A DNA stretch of 40,240 nucleotides from Nemertoderma westbladi (taxonomy: Eukaryota > Xenacoelomorpha > Nemertodermatida > Nemertodermatidae), in assembly GCA_032718475.1 (NCBI GenBank), contig JAUCBJ010006550.1:1-40240 (forward strand), in the 5' to 3' direction. A program made the translations under genes and the position numbers. Below, piece after piece: positions 10,139 to 19,735 of this stretch; the first letter of the stretch is position 1; every line of letters begins with the position of its first letter. The notes beneath the pieces are model-generated. The model was not told the DNA's origin. It saw only the letters and a list, made by a program, of their open reading frames with translations, and ran no database searches.

Positions 10139-13100
10139 ATGTCTGATACTAATCAGAGCCTGTCAGACAGTTTATTAGATGTAACTATCTGCGACTCAGA
10201 TAGAGGTGTAGAACCGTCTAGTCCTAAGTTCAGTTCACCTCCCACTGTGAGGAAAGTCATCCCTCCAGTAGTAATAACAGAACCTAGGCTGGTCCAACAT
10301 CGTAGGTCTATCATAGGCACTCGAGCCCAGGTCAAGCGGGGCCAAGAAGCAGCGGAACAGCAACAACCCGTGAGCCAAGAACTTATTTCTCAGCGGCCCG
10401 ACAGCTCCAGTAGTGAAGATACTGTAGAACTGACACCCGAGCGCGGAGCCAGGATGACGGATGCGGTTTATTCGGATCCCCTTCTCATCCTTCCTGCAGC
10501 CGTACTCACCAGGTTATTGATCGCGGTGGAAGAACACCAGATCGATTGGGCGAGAAGTAAGCGCTCAACTAAAGATAGTTATGAGGGATACACAAGGGAA
10601 GAACTGAAGTCTATGGTCGAGTCGCAATGGAACTTCCCCGGACCCGGACTCCCGTTTGATTTATCAGAAGCTGCCTGGGAAGACATACACCGGATGGGAG
10701 TAGCCAAGGAAACCATCGATCCAGCTGTGTGGAAGAGGTCCGCAGCCGGATACGCACAGGGATTCTTCAGCTCTATGGAGCGAGTAGAAAAACAACTGTT
10801 ACAACAACCTCAGGGACCTCAAGAGCAGGGACAACTGCTTTATCAAGTTAGAGAAAGAATTCTGCGAATCAGGCTAATATTATCAGCCTTTGAAGAGGCT
10901 TCTAAAAGAAGACAAGACACGTCGTTGCAAGTTGCCGTAAAGACTTGGTTTCAACGGGTGAGTCGCCAGGTTCAAGGAACAGCTCAGTGGAAAGCTCAGC
11001 TGGAAGAGCGCTCAACCCATGGAGAATCAACGGATGCTACTTTTTCCCAAGTGGAAAGTGAAGCGACGGCAGAGAAACCGCATAAGAGGGATGCCATTGA
11101 CATCTATCTGTCAGACTATCAGCGTTTTTTGGGAGATGAAGAGTTGAGGAGAAGGCTAGATGGACTTAGCCCTAATAGTGAAGGAGCCCAGCGTGTGTTG
11201 GATGCAATTGATGTGGATAGGTTAGCGGCGAACCAAGCTAAATTCGATGAACAACTCCGCATCGCTAGAGACCAAGAAGAACAATTAAAGAAAAAACGTA
11301 TAGAAGATAGAAAGACAGCGGCAGTGGCAGCAGCAGTGGCAGAGGCAGAAGCGGAAAGAAAGGCGGCAGTGGCAGTGGCAGAGGCCGAAGCGGAAAGGAA
11401 AGCGGCAGCAGCAGTGGCAGCGGCAGAAGCCGAAAGAAAAACAGCAGAGGCAGTGGCAGAAGCAGAACGGAGGGCATCTGAAGAGACAACCCAACTAGAG
11501 TTGGAAAATCTTCAACAGAGACAAGACAACTTTAATAAACAGTTAACAGCTAGTAATATGCAGATGATGAGTCGATCTACTCCCATAAGACAGGGATATA
11601 CATCATCTGAGGAAGGCGATACCACCGATACTGAAGGCAAAGGAAATAGATCTCACCTAAGCAGACGTAAAAGAACATCCCACCGTCAGAAATTGCCTGA
11701 TTTGCCTCCAGCTGTTAGAAGGCAACTAAATAACACCAACTTAGGTAGTACAGAACCCACAGACCAAATAATTATAATAGAGAGACTCCCTACTATAGTA
11801 GATGAGCCTGAAATAATTAGGCCTGTTCCCGAAGCCACCCTTTCGGTGGTAGAGACACCTGTACTCCCTGAACCTACCTCTAAATTCCCTTTGCACAGTA
11901 CCAAGCTACCTGTGCCCAGCAGAACAGCCCATGAGACAGTTCATGCCCTGGACTCCGAGCGAAATATTCATGATTTGTCGCCCGTTGTCCCTCGTCCGCC
12001 CGCTACAACGTTGGCGAATCCCGCTTCGGCGGTCGAATGGGTGGATGAGAGACGACGGGGGATGGATCTCCTGCTCGGACAGATGCAGGAGACCGTTCAG
12101 CAATTCAAAGGCACAGTAAGGGAAAGTAGGCTAGAGTTGCAAGAAGTGCAGCAAAGTATCGCGCTAGAACGCGATAAACTAGTAAATACACAAAAGGGTA
12201 TACCAACACCCCCCATAACAATGTGTCAACCTGTTAGGTCTGAAGTATCTCATGCGCAAGGTGTGGAGCCTATACGCATCTATACTGCTAGCGAAGTAGA
12301 AACTCCTATAGTGAACCCTATTAAGGGTAATTATAGACCTGTTGATAATGATATTCCCTATAGACCGGATCATAATCCGAGAAATTTATATACCGATAAC
12401 TCGATATTAAATAACACGATGGCCCAAGAAAGTTTTACGCGTCAAATGGCTAGAACCGAAGCCCGGCAAGCAGTAAAGGTGGGAGAGATCGTCAAGTTCA
12501 ATGGAGATGAGATGAAATGGTTACCTTATAATGAATATTACAAAGATAACATACAGAACTCTGTACTATCTAATGGAGAGAAACTTAGATACCTCATCGA
12601 GTGCTTGGAAGGAGCTCCCAAGTTAATGGCGTTAAAGTTTATTGGACATCCAGACGGATTAAGACAAGTTTGGGATACACTAAACATCAGGTATGGTAAT
12701 AGGAATAACATAGCTGGGTATTTGTATGCAAAGTTGGTAGCGCCCCGAAAGTTTATTAGCAGCGGGATTATAGAGTTTTCCGATGAGATTCAGGAGATCT
12801 GCAGACAATTAGATTGGCTAGGTAAGTCTCATGAGTATCAGAGTGCTATGGTTATTAGAGCAGTGGCTTCTGCTTTACCGAAGGGTGGAGTAGGTACACG
12901 CTGGGATAAGAAAGTGTTATATATGATGGAACAACAACGACGAGACCCTACAATGGCTGATCTCATGTCATTCTTAGATGGAGAAGTGAAATTACAGCTC
13001 CTAAGGCAGTCCAGAGAGAAGACACTGGAAAACAAGGTAAGTGAGAAACCCGTTTCTAGGAGAAGGGTAACACCAGTGTGTTATACCGACGACGGCGAAA

Positions 13101-14758
13101 GCCAGACTTCTCAAGGAGAGGATAGCGGGAAAGACACTGAAAGATCTTATTATGTCAATAAAACGCCTAAAGACCAGGTAAGTAAATTCAAGTCTCGAAC
13201 CAATGACAGGAGAGAACAGGTAAGAAAAACTCCTCCTACGTCTCCCAAGAGAATTCAGGTGATAAAGCCCGAGGAAAGAACGAACGTGCACCACACAGCA
13301 CATGTTAAAGTAAGTAACATCAAGCCCAAATGTGTGCTGTGCGATGGGCCCCACCGTTTAAGTGCGTGTGATGAATTCCTGAGGAAATCACTAAAGGACA
13401 GACGTGAAGTCATGTGGGATAAGCGGTTGTGTTATAATTGCCTCAGACGAGGACACCAACGGCGAACCTGTTACTCCGACGTAAGGTGTGCAAAGTGCGG
13501 CGCAAAACATCATATCTTGTTGCACACTGAATTCGAGCGAAATAGTCCGAGTCAGGTAAGTGATTCCGAACTACATGTCCAATTCAGTGATGTGAACGAC
13601 ACTGATCAATCTGAGATGGAAGGATTCTATACAGACGAATTCTCCGACGAACACGAATCCTGTTACATGACAAATACCGCAGTGTATCGAGCACTTACGT
13701 ATGAAAAGGACACCGACAGCGAGCTCACCCCAACTACTTCTGACCGACAACCATCTTGGAAAGCACCAACTTCCAATATAGGAATCCGAGAATTTCCCAT
13801 AGTGCAGGTAAGGGTCCACGGATCTAAAAGGAGTTATATAGTTAACGCCCTCCTTGACCCCGGTAGCACAGGAACATTCATCGACAAAGAACTAGCCGAA
13901 GACATCTTTGCTGGACAACCCAAGTTCCGAACTAAGTTAAACATGTCAGGAATTATGCATGTTTGGAAATCTACAGTAATAGCGGATTATTATGTAGGTG
14001 CGTTGTCCACCCCCCAGGATGAACTAGGAGAACACAGCATAAGGTCAGTAAAAATGGTGGCGATGAAGAACTTCGCTACCAGCCAAGTAGAACCTTATAA
14101 CTGGGATGAGGACGATTTCACCCAGCAGTTTGATATACCTAGATTCAACACAGATTACCCTGGAGTGCAAATACTCATCGGTCAAAATGCGCATGAGGCG
14201 CTCGAGACATTGGAGAAACAGCCTGCTCAACCGCAACCACTACAAGCTTATGCGGGAAGAACTAGAGTGGGTTGGTACTTTACTGGCCCATCCCGTAGAA
14301 CTCTCATGGAAAGATTACCGAAAGATCAGGTATATCAAGTCAGAGAATGGGAAGTTGAGAGCAGTGAAGTTGACGACCCAACTGAGGGAACACCATACTC
14401 CTCAGATAATGACGACATCAACTCCAATGTAGATCAATGGAGACATTGCCCCGAGACGATTAATCTAGCCGACATCGCCTCCAGAGGAGCAACTCCTCAA
14501 GAACTGACAGATACTCCAGACCGGTTAGGTGGACCCAACTTCCTAAGTAAAGAAGATGAATGGCCTCCTCATCTTACCCCGGTGAAGATTAGACAGGCCA
14601 AGGGAGCGGAGAAAGTAACACAACCACTCAATCGCCCAGCTGGTCGTTTATGTTTACCGGAAAGAGACCGAAAACTGTCCGGAAACTATGGAAGGCAAGA
14701 TAATCTTCCCACGACCACCTCCCTAATCCAACAAATATCTAGGGACTCCATAACGTAA
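10139..14758 (+). CDS. BEL/Pao Gag-protease polyprotein with RT, RNase H and integrase deleted in frame
   Basis: A 1539-codon ORF without stops. Seen in order: a polar N-terminus; an alanine/glutamate-rich predicted coiled coil (about 394-442); a Gag region from KFNGDEMKW (786) through RYLIECLEGAPKLMALKF, resembling the DUF1759 domain of BEL/Pao Gag; a C-rich motif from CVLCDGPH (1065); a CCHC knuckle CYNCLRRGHQRRTC (1098-1111) and CAKCGAKHH; and a retropepsin-like site ALLDPGSTGTFID with Asp1240. Next should come reverse transcriptase. Instead the frame passes at about 1415-1434 into WRHCPETINLADIASRG, which in BEL elements is the end of RNase H before integrase. Soon after comes RPAGRLCLPE, resembling the extreme integrase C-terminus. 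No RT catalytic motif, most of RNase H and no integrase core are present, yet the frame is kept. It would make structural proteins and protease only and depend on another element for replication. The first ATG (ACAAACATG) is taken as start. Confidence 0.88.
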   Translation: MSDTNQSLSDSLLDVTICDSDRGVEPSSPKFSSPPTVRKVIPPVVITEPRLVQHRRSIIGTRAQVKRGQEAAEQQQPVSQELISQRPDSSSSEDTVELTPERGARMTDAVYSDPLLILPAAVLTRLLIAVEEHQIDWARSKRSTKDSYEGYTREELKSMVESQWNFPGPGLPFDLSEAAWEDIHRMGVAKETIDPAVWKRSAAGYAQGFFSSMERVEKQLLQQPQGPQEQGQLLYQVRERILRIRLILSAFEEASKRRQDTSLQVAVKTWFQRVSRQVQGTAQWKAQLEERSTHGESTDATFSQVESEATAEKPHKRDAIDIYLSDYQRFLGDEELRRRLDGLSPNSEGAQRVLDAIDVDRLAANQAKFDEQLRIARDQEEQLKKKRIEDRKTAAVAAAVAEAEAERKAAVAVAEAEAERKAAAAVAAAEAERKTAEAVAEAERRASEETTQLELENLQQRQDNFNKQLTASNMQMMSRSTPIRQGYTSSEEGDTTDTEGKGNRSHLSRRKRTSHRQKLPDLPPAVRRQLNNTNLGSTEPTDQIIIIERLPTIVDEPEIIRPVPEATLSVVETPVLPEPTSKFPLHSTKLPVPSRTAHETVHALDSERNIHDLSPVVPRPPATTLANPASAVEWVDERRRGMDLLLGQMQETVQQFKGTVRESRLELQEVQQSIALERDKLVNTQKGIPTPPITMCQPVRSEVSHAQGVEPIRIYTASEVETPIVNPIKGNYRPVDNDIPYRPDHNPRNLYTDNSILNNTMAQESFTRQMARTEARQAVKVGEIVKFNGDEMKWLPYNEYYKDNIQNSVLSNGEKLRYLIECLEGAPKLMALKFIGHPDGLRQVWDTLNIRYGNRNNIAGYLYAKLVAPRKFISSGIIEFSDEIQEICRQLDWLGKSHEYQSAMVIRAVASALPKGGVGTRWDKKVLYMMEQQRRDPTMADLMSFLDGEVKLQLLRQSREKTLENKVSEKPVSRRRVTPVCYTDDGESQTSQGEDSGKDTERSYYVNKTPKDQVSKFKSRTNDRREQVRKTPPTSPKRIQVIKPEERTNVHHTAHVKVSNIKPKCVLCDGPHRLSACDEFLRKSLKDRREVMWDKRLCYNCLRRGHQRRTCYSDVRCAKCGAKHHILLHTEFERNSPSQVSDSELHVQFSDVNDTDQSEMEGFYTDEFSDEHESCYMTNTAVYRALTYEKDTDSELTPTTSDRQPSWKAPTSNIGIREFPIVQVRVHGSKRSYIVNALLDPGSTGTFIDKELAEDIFAGQPKFRTKLNMSGIMHVWKSTVIADYYVGALSTPQDELGEHSIRSVKMVAMKNFATSQVEPYNWDEDDFTQQFDIPRFNTDYPGVQILIGQNAHEALETLEKQPAQPQPLQAYAGRTRVGWYFTGPSRRTLMERLPKDQVYQVREWEVESSEVDDPTEGTPYSSDNDDINSNVDQWRHCPETINLADIASRGATPQELTDTPDRLGGPNFLSKEDEWPPHLTPVKIRQAKGAEKVTQPLNRPAGRLCLPERDRKLSGNYGRQDNLPTTTSLIQQISRDSIT
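11312..11470 (+). repeat. 39-45-bp coding repeat of the Gag coiled coil
   Basis: About 3.5 copies of a GC-rich unit encode AVAEAEAERKA-type blocks. Unit lengths (45, 39, 39, about 30 bp) are all multiples of three, so copy number can change without breaking the frame. It is the most GC-rich part of the ORF. Confidence 0.85.
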
Positions 14759-15277
14759 CAACATACGGAGTGGGTGTGTGACTATATTATTTTATATTTA
14801 TTTTTATTATTTTATATTATGTATGTATTATTATGTAATTTTATTATAATCGTTTTCTTTAATTTTATTTAGTAGAATGTTATTTTAGCGATTTAGTAGA
14901 TTAGTGCAATATATATTCGCGTTTATTACGTAATTACTTATATATATATTTAGTGCGACGGCGAGAAACAATTCTTTTTCTCTTCCTTACTGTCCGTATT
15001 ACATTACGAATACGTAACTACAGTAAGATGAAATATCCGTACTTACTAAAGTACAATAAAGCCACTACTATATTCAGTATTATTGGTAGGCAGAGTATTA
15101 GGAATGCAAAGTTCAGATCCTCGTGTCTCGGCTAAACCAAGCTCTGGGTAGACCTTGGAAACGACTTGCCTCTTCTCACTGACATTGCTTCGTGCGATAT
15201 TGCTCTCATACCGTATATTAAATAATACATATAGTAGCGTGATGTCTCTTTAACAGTAGCTTATAACGCAAAAAAAA

Positions 15278-15583
15278 ATCTGTTAAACCCTTTGACCATA
15301 TGTAATTCTAGTCGATTAAGATATCGCGGCACCCACCGATATACTTGAAAGACAAATTTCTAGAATCAATGGTTAACGTCCCCAGACAAGTTCTGGAATA
15401 AACTGGTGCCCATCCTAAATATTAATTATTAATATTTACAAAATCTGTCAAATTTTAGATCCTTTAACATTCTAGTCGAGTAAGATATCGTAGCATTTAC
15501 CGATACTCTTAAAAAGACAAATTCATAGAATCAAGGATCATATGTCCCCAGATATGCTCTGGAATTAAATTGTGTCAATTTAA
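15278..15583 (+). repeat. 164-bp tandem duplication 3' of the BEL ORF
   Basis: ATTCTAGTCGATTAAGATATCG at 15305 recurs as ATTCTAGTCGAGTAAGATATCG at 15469. AGACAAATT, TAGAATCAA, GTCCCCAGA and CTCTGGAAT-like words follow in the same order in both copies, with moderate divergence. Confidence 0.88.
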
Positions 15584-16460
15584 CTATCAAATAATAAAAT
15601 TTCAGGGAATAAATTTAAATTCATACTTTAATGAATTTAATAAATTGCAATTTTATACAATTTATAACATTCCCAAATTTCCATTAATTAATAGATCATG
15701 GGAGCGGAGATTCACTATATTAAGTGTATTTGTGTGTGAGAATCTCCAATGTATAGTCAATAGCCGATAAAATTCATAAAATCATGTATAAAGGGGATAT
15801 TGACCATTAAAGAATTACTATTAAATAGCATCCCAGATCTGTATGCATGAGAATTACCCTAATTCTACCGCTAGCTTTCCATAATGTCACCATGGCAACA
15901 ACCACGCTAGAATTAGAAGTGAGTTAAAAGAACAATAAAGGGCTTGCGTATTGAATAGCATACGGAATAAATAGCACACCGCTAGTATCCAAGGATACAT
16001 AATAACAACGTGACATTCTGGAAGGCACTTGACTAACGGACAAATGACCCGAATGTGTGATAGAATGTGTACAATTTGTGACAGTTACGTGGAATTTGTG
16101 CGTTTGTAGGTGAATGTTACTACTAAGGTGTGTTTACAGTAGCGAGTCGCAATTGTGAAAGTAACCCTAACTCTCCAGTAAGAACCTGAAGTATATCTAA
16201 GCCTTTGGGACGGACGGTGGAGTGGCTCGTGCTGGTTGTTGTAGTCGTTGTGCAGCTACGACGTTGGCGATAGGCACATCGGCGAAAGTACACCAGCGCT
16301 GAGGATCTCGCACTGTCCGGGGGCAGAGAGGGGTAGGCAGCGACGCCCGCTCGCCTAAATATAAACTCATTATAATATGGATAAACTTATATAGCAGATA
16401 TGATTGAGTTGATAGAAGATGATAGAAAATTGAGATATTTTTGTCGAAAGACATAATCGT

Positions 16461-16497
16461 CGATAATATTACCTGTTAAAGAAGGATAGTTCCTGTT
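16461..16497 (+). repeat. 37-bp direct repeat, left copy
   Basis: CGATAATATTACCTGTTA... matches 17090-17126 with four differences. The pair brackets the LINE A fragment at 16499-17040. Confidence 0.8.
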
Positions 16498-16498
16498 T

Positions 16499-17040
16499 TT
16501 GATCTAGACTTTGCTGATGACTTAGGAGTACTCTCAGAATCACTACGAGGGAGCCCAACGGGCCCCTCAGCTCATTAGAACAGGATGCTTGCTTCTAGTG
16601 CTGGTCTTTTTATTAACTCCAAAAAGACCAAAATTTTGACAGTTAACTTTGAAAGTCCTCAGAAATTCTCTGTCCAAATGAGCACAACCTCAAAGGATGT
16701 TATGGTTGAGCATGTGGACGACTTCTGTTACCTGGGATCATGGATCCGGAAGTCAGGTGAGGATCTTCGAATACGGTTTGTAGAAAATTGCTTTCGCCGT
16801 GAGGAACAGCCAGTTAATAATCTCGTGCTTTGGCAGCCTCATGGAGTGAATAAGCATGGTGGACAGCCCATGACTTTCTTAAGACGCATCTTAAAGGACA
16901 CTGGCCTAGAAGATGCGGATGATCTAGCAAATGTCATGGGTGATAGGGAGCTGTGGCGGCCCAATTTTGTCGACAAGCCTGCACAGCATTCTTAAAAATG
17001 CAGCTACAATGCAGCATACCGATCCTAGTAGTAGTAGTAG
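16499..17040 (+). mobile_element. LINE A 3' fragment with internal deletion
   Basis: The sequence follows LINE A from GATCTAGACTTTGCTGATGAC (36941 there) to its 3' end GCCGATCCTAG. It keeps a 136-codon frame (16585-16995) with FINSKKTKI, DDFCYLGSWIRKSGEDL and NNLVLWQPHGVNKHGG, the region downstream of RT in this family. Relative to 37207-37432 about 220 bp are missing between DLRIR and the CFR motif. The element ends in a short (TAG)n tail (17024-17039). It is broken and lacks the RT catalytic core apart from FADD near its 5' edge. Confidence 0.88.
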
Positions 17041-17089
17041 TCCTTCAAGGCGACATGGTTGTTCCTGTTCGATACTATTCGATAATGTT

Positions 17090-17126
17090 CGATACTATTA
17101 CCTGTTACACAAGGGTAGTTCCTGTT
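17090..17126 (+). repeat. 37-bp direct repeat, right copy
   Basis: CGATACTATTACCTGTTA... partner of 16461-16497. A further partial tandem repetition of TTCGATACTATT lies just upstream (17069-17101). Confidence 0.8.
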
Positions 17127-17286
17127 GTGTAAGGATTGGGAATTCCTGCTTCCGCGGGTACCTGGTTCCTTCTACACCTACACCCATATGATCTTCCCAT
17201 AAACCATGAATGTAGCAACTGCATTGGAAAATGTCGACGCAAAGTTAGAAATCCACCACTTTCCTCCTGCTGGACGCCATCATGTG

Positions 17287-18455
17287 TGTAAAGGCTTTTG
17301 CGGAATTAGCCGGTTATTTTCCCCGTAAAGTACTCTGTAGTTGGTTTAACAGGCATAAAAGGCCATGTCCTTACTGTACTGGTGTTTTAGAGGACATAAA
17401 AGCCATTTCTTCTGTTTGTGTACTTTAACGGACATAATTAGTAATTCTATGACGCAATAAGCCAGATCCTCTTGAAACAGTGTAGCTACCATGACGACGG
17501 CTAACAGCTGATGCTGTACACGTGGAGCTTGTTCTTTGTTCTCTGTTCCTTCTTTGTTCGGTCAACCAATCAGAGCGTTTTTTGCCTCTGTGTTAGAGAT
17601 TGTATATAGAAACTCGTGGAGTTGAGTCAGTATGTGATTTTGTCCACAGCCTAAGAACACCGGCTTTGGAACCTCCGTGTTTCAGTCTTTAGCTCAACAT
17701 TAGTAGGCTTAATTATAGAACGTATATCTGTTATCTCACTTAACTAATCATACTAACCAAAACGATCATATCAATTTATACCTTAACATTTTACTGCTTT
17801 TACTGTCGGTTATTCATTATATTTTGTTGATGGAATATTATATTTGGAATACTGATAAATAATCAGACACCCCAATCTTCTTGATATACTAAAGGTTAGA
17901 GAGACCGGATACATATAACGATTGCGACTTACATTAAGTGGTTTGAAGTGAATCTAATGCTATTTTATAGGCCCTACACGTATTGTCTGTTGTTCTCCTT
18001 ATATGTGACTAAAATTAGTGAAGGTCGGCAGATTAGTGTGCAGCATTGTGCAGTATTGTGTATGATTGTGATTGATAACAAAGCATCTCCTAAAGAATGC
18101 GCCATATACGTGAATATATAGCCATCCCGTTGTGTCTAGTTTAAGTCATAACTCTGTTTATATATTTAAAGCGCCACGTCCTAAAGGAACTGTTAATATT
18201 TCCCGAAAGTGAATAATATTTGTCAGAGATTATATATATTACGATCAGTCGAATAATACAGTAGGCCTACCCCGCAATACGGTTAGGCTTCCGAATCCAG
18301 TCTCCCGGGTATATCCAGCGGGTGAATGATCGCGCATAGACTGGCTTCGGCTAATGTAGTGTATCAAATACTTGTCATAGGCTAAAGACGATCTATTATC
18401 TAGAAGACATCCCAATTTGGCAGGTTAAACTGCTAAAGGTCTGAAAGCGCGAACA
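17287..18455 (+). mobile_element. second BEL LTR (LTR2), probably a solo LTR
   Basis: Homologous to LTR1 along its whole length, from TGTAAAGGCTTTTGCGG to GCGCGAACA. It is flanked on both sides by ATGTG (17282-17286 and 18456-18460), a 5-bp direct repeat of the size known for BEL/Pao insertions. The expected polypurine tract is absent just upstream. Both points suggest an independent solo LTR rather than the 3' LTR of the Gag element, but a chance 5-bp match (about 1 in 1000) cannot be excluded. Confidence 0.75.
17563..17610 (+). promoter_or_regulatory. CCAAT and TATA boxes in LTR2
   Basis: CAACCAATCAGAGCG (from 17563) is followed about 35 bp later by TGTATATAGA (17601-17610). The arrangement fits an RNA polymerase II core promoter in an LTR. 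Activity is not shown by sequence alone. Confidence 0.45.
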
Positions 18456-19017
18456 ATGTGACATGGGTGATGTGTATGGTGCAAAATAACAACCTCAATT
18501 TATTGAGGTGGTTATTGTGTATGGTGATGTTTATGATGTGTTTTACGATTACACTACCAATAAATGTGTATTTGTAAAAACTGGAATAATACTGGTACAC
18601 TGGCTATATGATGGTAGCCCAGTTAGTTAGAAGTTTATCTGAGGGTGATCTTCATTTACTCCATTCCTGGAGGACTAACCCATCAGCTTTGAGCTACAGT
18701 ACAATGATGGAAGCTGCCCCGTTCTTTAGTTATCATGGTATCGATATAGCTGATATGTATAATTATATTTTACCATTACAGAATCTATAGAAATGAAAAG
18801 CATATTGCAATTGAGTTTTATATCAATATAAAACAATTAATAATATGACTTAACACTTAATTATATGACTTAACACTTAATTATATTTGATTGAATTATT
18901 TTGTATTTAATTTCATATTCGAATACAGAGATTAAAAAAAATTGTCAAAGACAAAAACAGCTTTTTATACAATACAACGCCCTTTTCCATCCTGTAATTT
19001 GCGTATAATTACTACCT
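18456..19017. other. no recognised gene; unassigned 60-codon ORF
   Basis: A plus-strand frame at 18608-18790 (MMVAQLVRSLSEGDLHLLHS...) has a protein-like start but no recognised domain and no clear splice sites. A 20-bp motif (TATGACTTAACACTTAATTA) is tandemly duplicated at about 18843-18885. Confidence 0.4.
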
Positions 19018-19735
19018 AATCAATCAATCAATCAATTAAATTATATTATATAGGGCTAAAAACTTATATTTAAACTTAGACTCCAAGCACCGCAACTTTC
19101 GAGTAACAATGACACTACATAAAGTAGTTAATTAAAAACTAAAAATACTAAAACGATTCAAGGCAAATTAAAATAGTTCGGTAAATATAAGTAAATATAA
19201 GTAAAAATAATAATAATAATATTGGTTATTTATATAGCGCTTTTCTACGCTCAGCATACTCAAAGCGCTTTTACAGTATTAGCATTACCCCAGCAAAGCC
19301 AGGTTCCCATTATACCGCTGGGTTGACGTAGGCACTAATGTCTAAAGTGTCTTTCCTAGGGACACAACAGTGCGAAATTTCTACAGCCTTTAGTCGGATT
19401 CGAACCTGCGCCACCAGTTCAGGCGCCGTATCCACTCGGACACTGCGACATCAAATAAATAAGTAAAAATAAGTAAAAATAATGTAGTTAATTAAAATTG
19501 GGTTGGTAACGCGTTATCGAATAAATGAGTTTTGAGGTTCTTCTTAAATATTTCAATAGATGTTACGGCACGTATTTTAGTTGGTAGTTTATTCCCCAAT
19601 GTGGGTCCTGATACTGCGAAGGCGCGTAAGTTATAAAATGACAAAGTTTGCTGCGAGATACATACTGTTATCTCGCAACAACTAGCACTTAGCCTGTGCG
19701 CCTCTCTGTCTTGCAACATTCAATAGTATCTAAAT
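19018..19735 (-). mobile_element. CR1/L2-like LINE 3' remnant
   Basis: On the minus strand, 19492-19719 encodes FAVSGPTLGNKLPTKIRAVT and KTHLFDN. This is the conserved end of ORF2 in CR1/Jockey-type LINEs (VSGP-LWN-LP...FKK-LKTHLF). About 450 bp of 3' UTR follow, interrupted by a SINE, down to a (GATT)n-type tail at 19018-19035. Only the terminal part of the protein remains. Confidence 0.7.
19206..19450 (-). mobile_element. tRNA-derived SINE
   Basis: Read on the minus strand it starts TGTCGCAGTGTCCGAGTGG (A box, Ser/Leu-tRNA-like) and continues to CAGGTTCGAATCC (B box). It ends AAAGCGCTTTGAG...GCGCTATATAAAT and an (ATT)n tail, a LINE-type 3' end. AAGTAAAAATAA-like sequence flanks both sides (about 19193-19206 and 19459-19472), a plausible 12-14-bp target-site duplication. 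It sits in the 3' UTR of the older LINE remnant. Confidence 0.85.

Larger units (their letters stand above)
14759..16498 (+). other. non-coding region downstream of the BEL ORF
   Basis: No integrase remnant or other ORF is recognisable after the stop at 14758. The stretch holds a 164-bp tandem duplication (15278-15583) and an isolated GC-rich block at about 16200-16355 of unknown origin; short frames through that block match nothing I know. No clear polypurine tract is seen before the downstream LTR. Confidence 0.5.

Noticed and set aside
11265-11494. Leucine/proline- and cysteine-rich minus-strand frames
   Set aside because: They are the antisense of the GC-rich alanine/glutamate repeat in the Gag ORF.
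13571-13819. Minus-strand frames across the BEL ORF
   Set aside because: Shadow frames of a clearly coding plus strand with protein motifs.
16585-17191. Independent genes at 16585-16995 and 16931-17191
   Set aside because: The first is the C-terminal LINE A frame; the second is a shadow frame running into simple repeats.
6810-18455. Straightforward complete LTR element with 5' and 3' LTR
   Set aside because: High LTR divergence with an intact ORF, unmatched outer flanks and ATGTG on both sides of LTR2 speak against a simple pair. It was kept only as an alternative.
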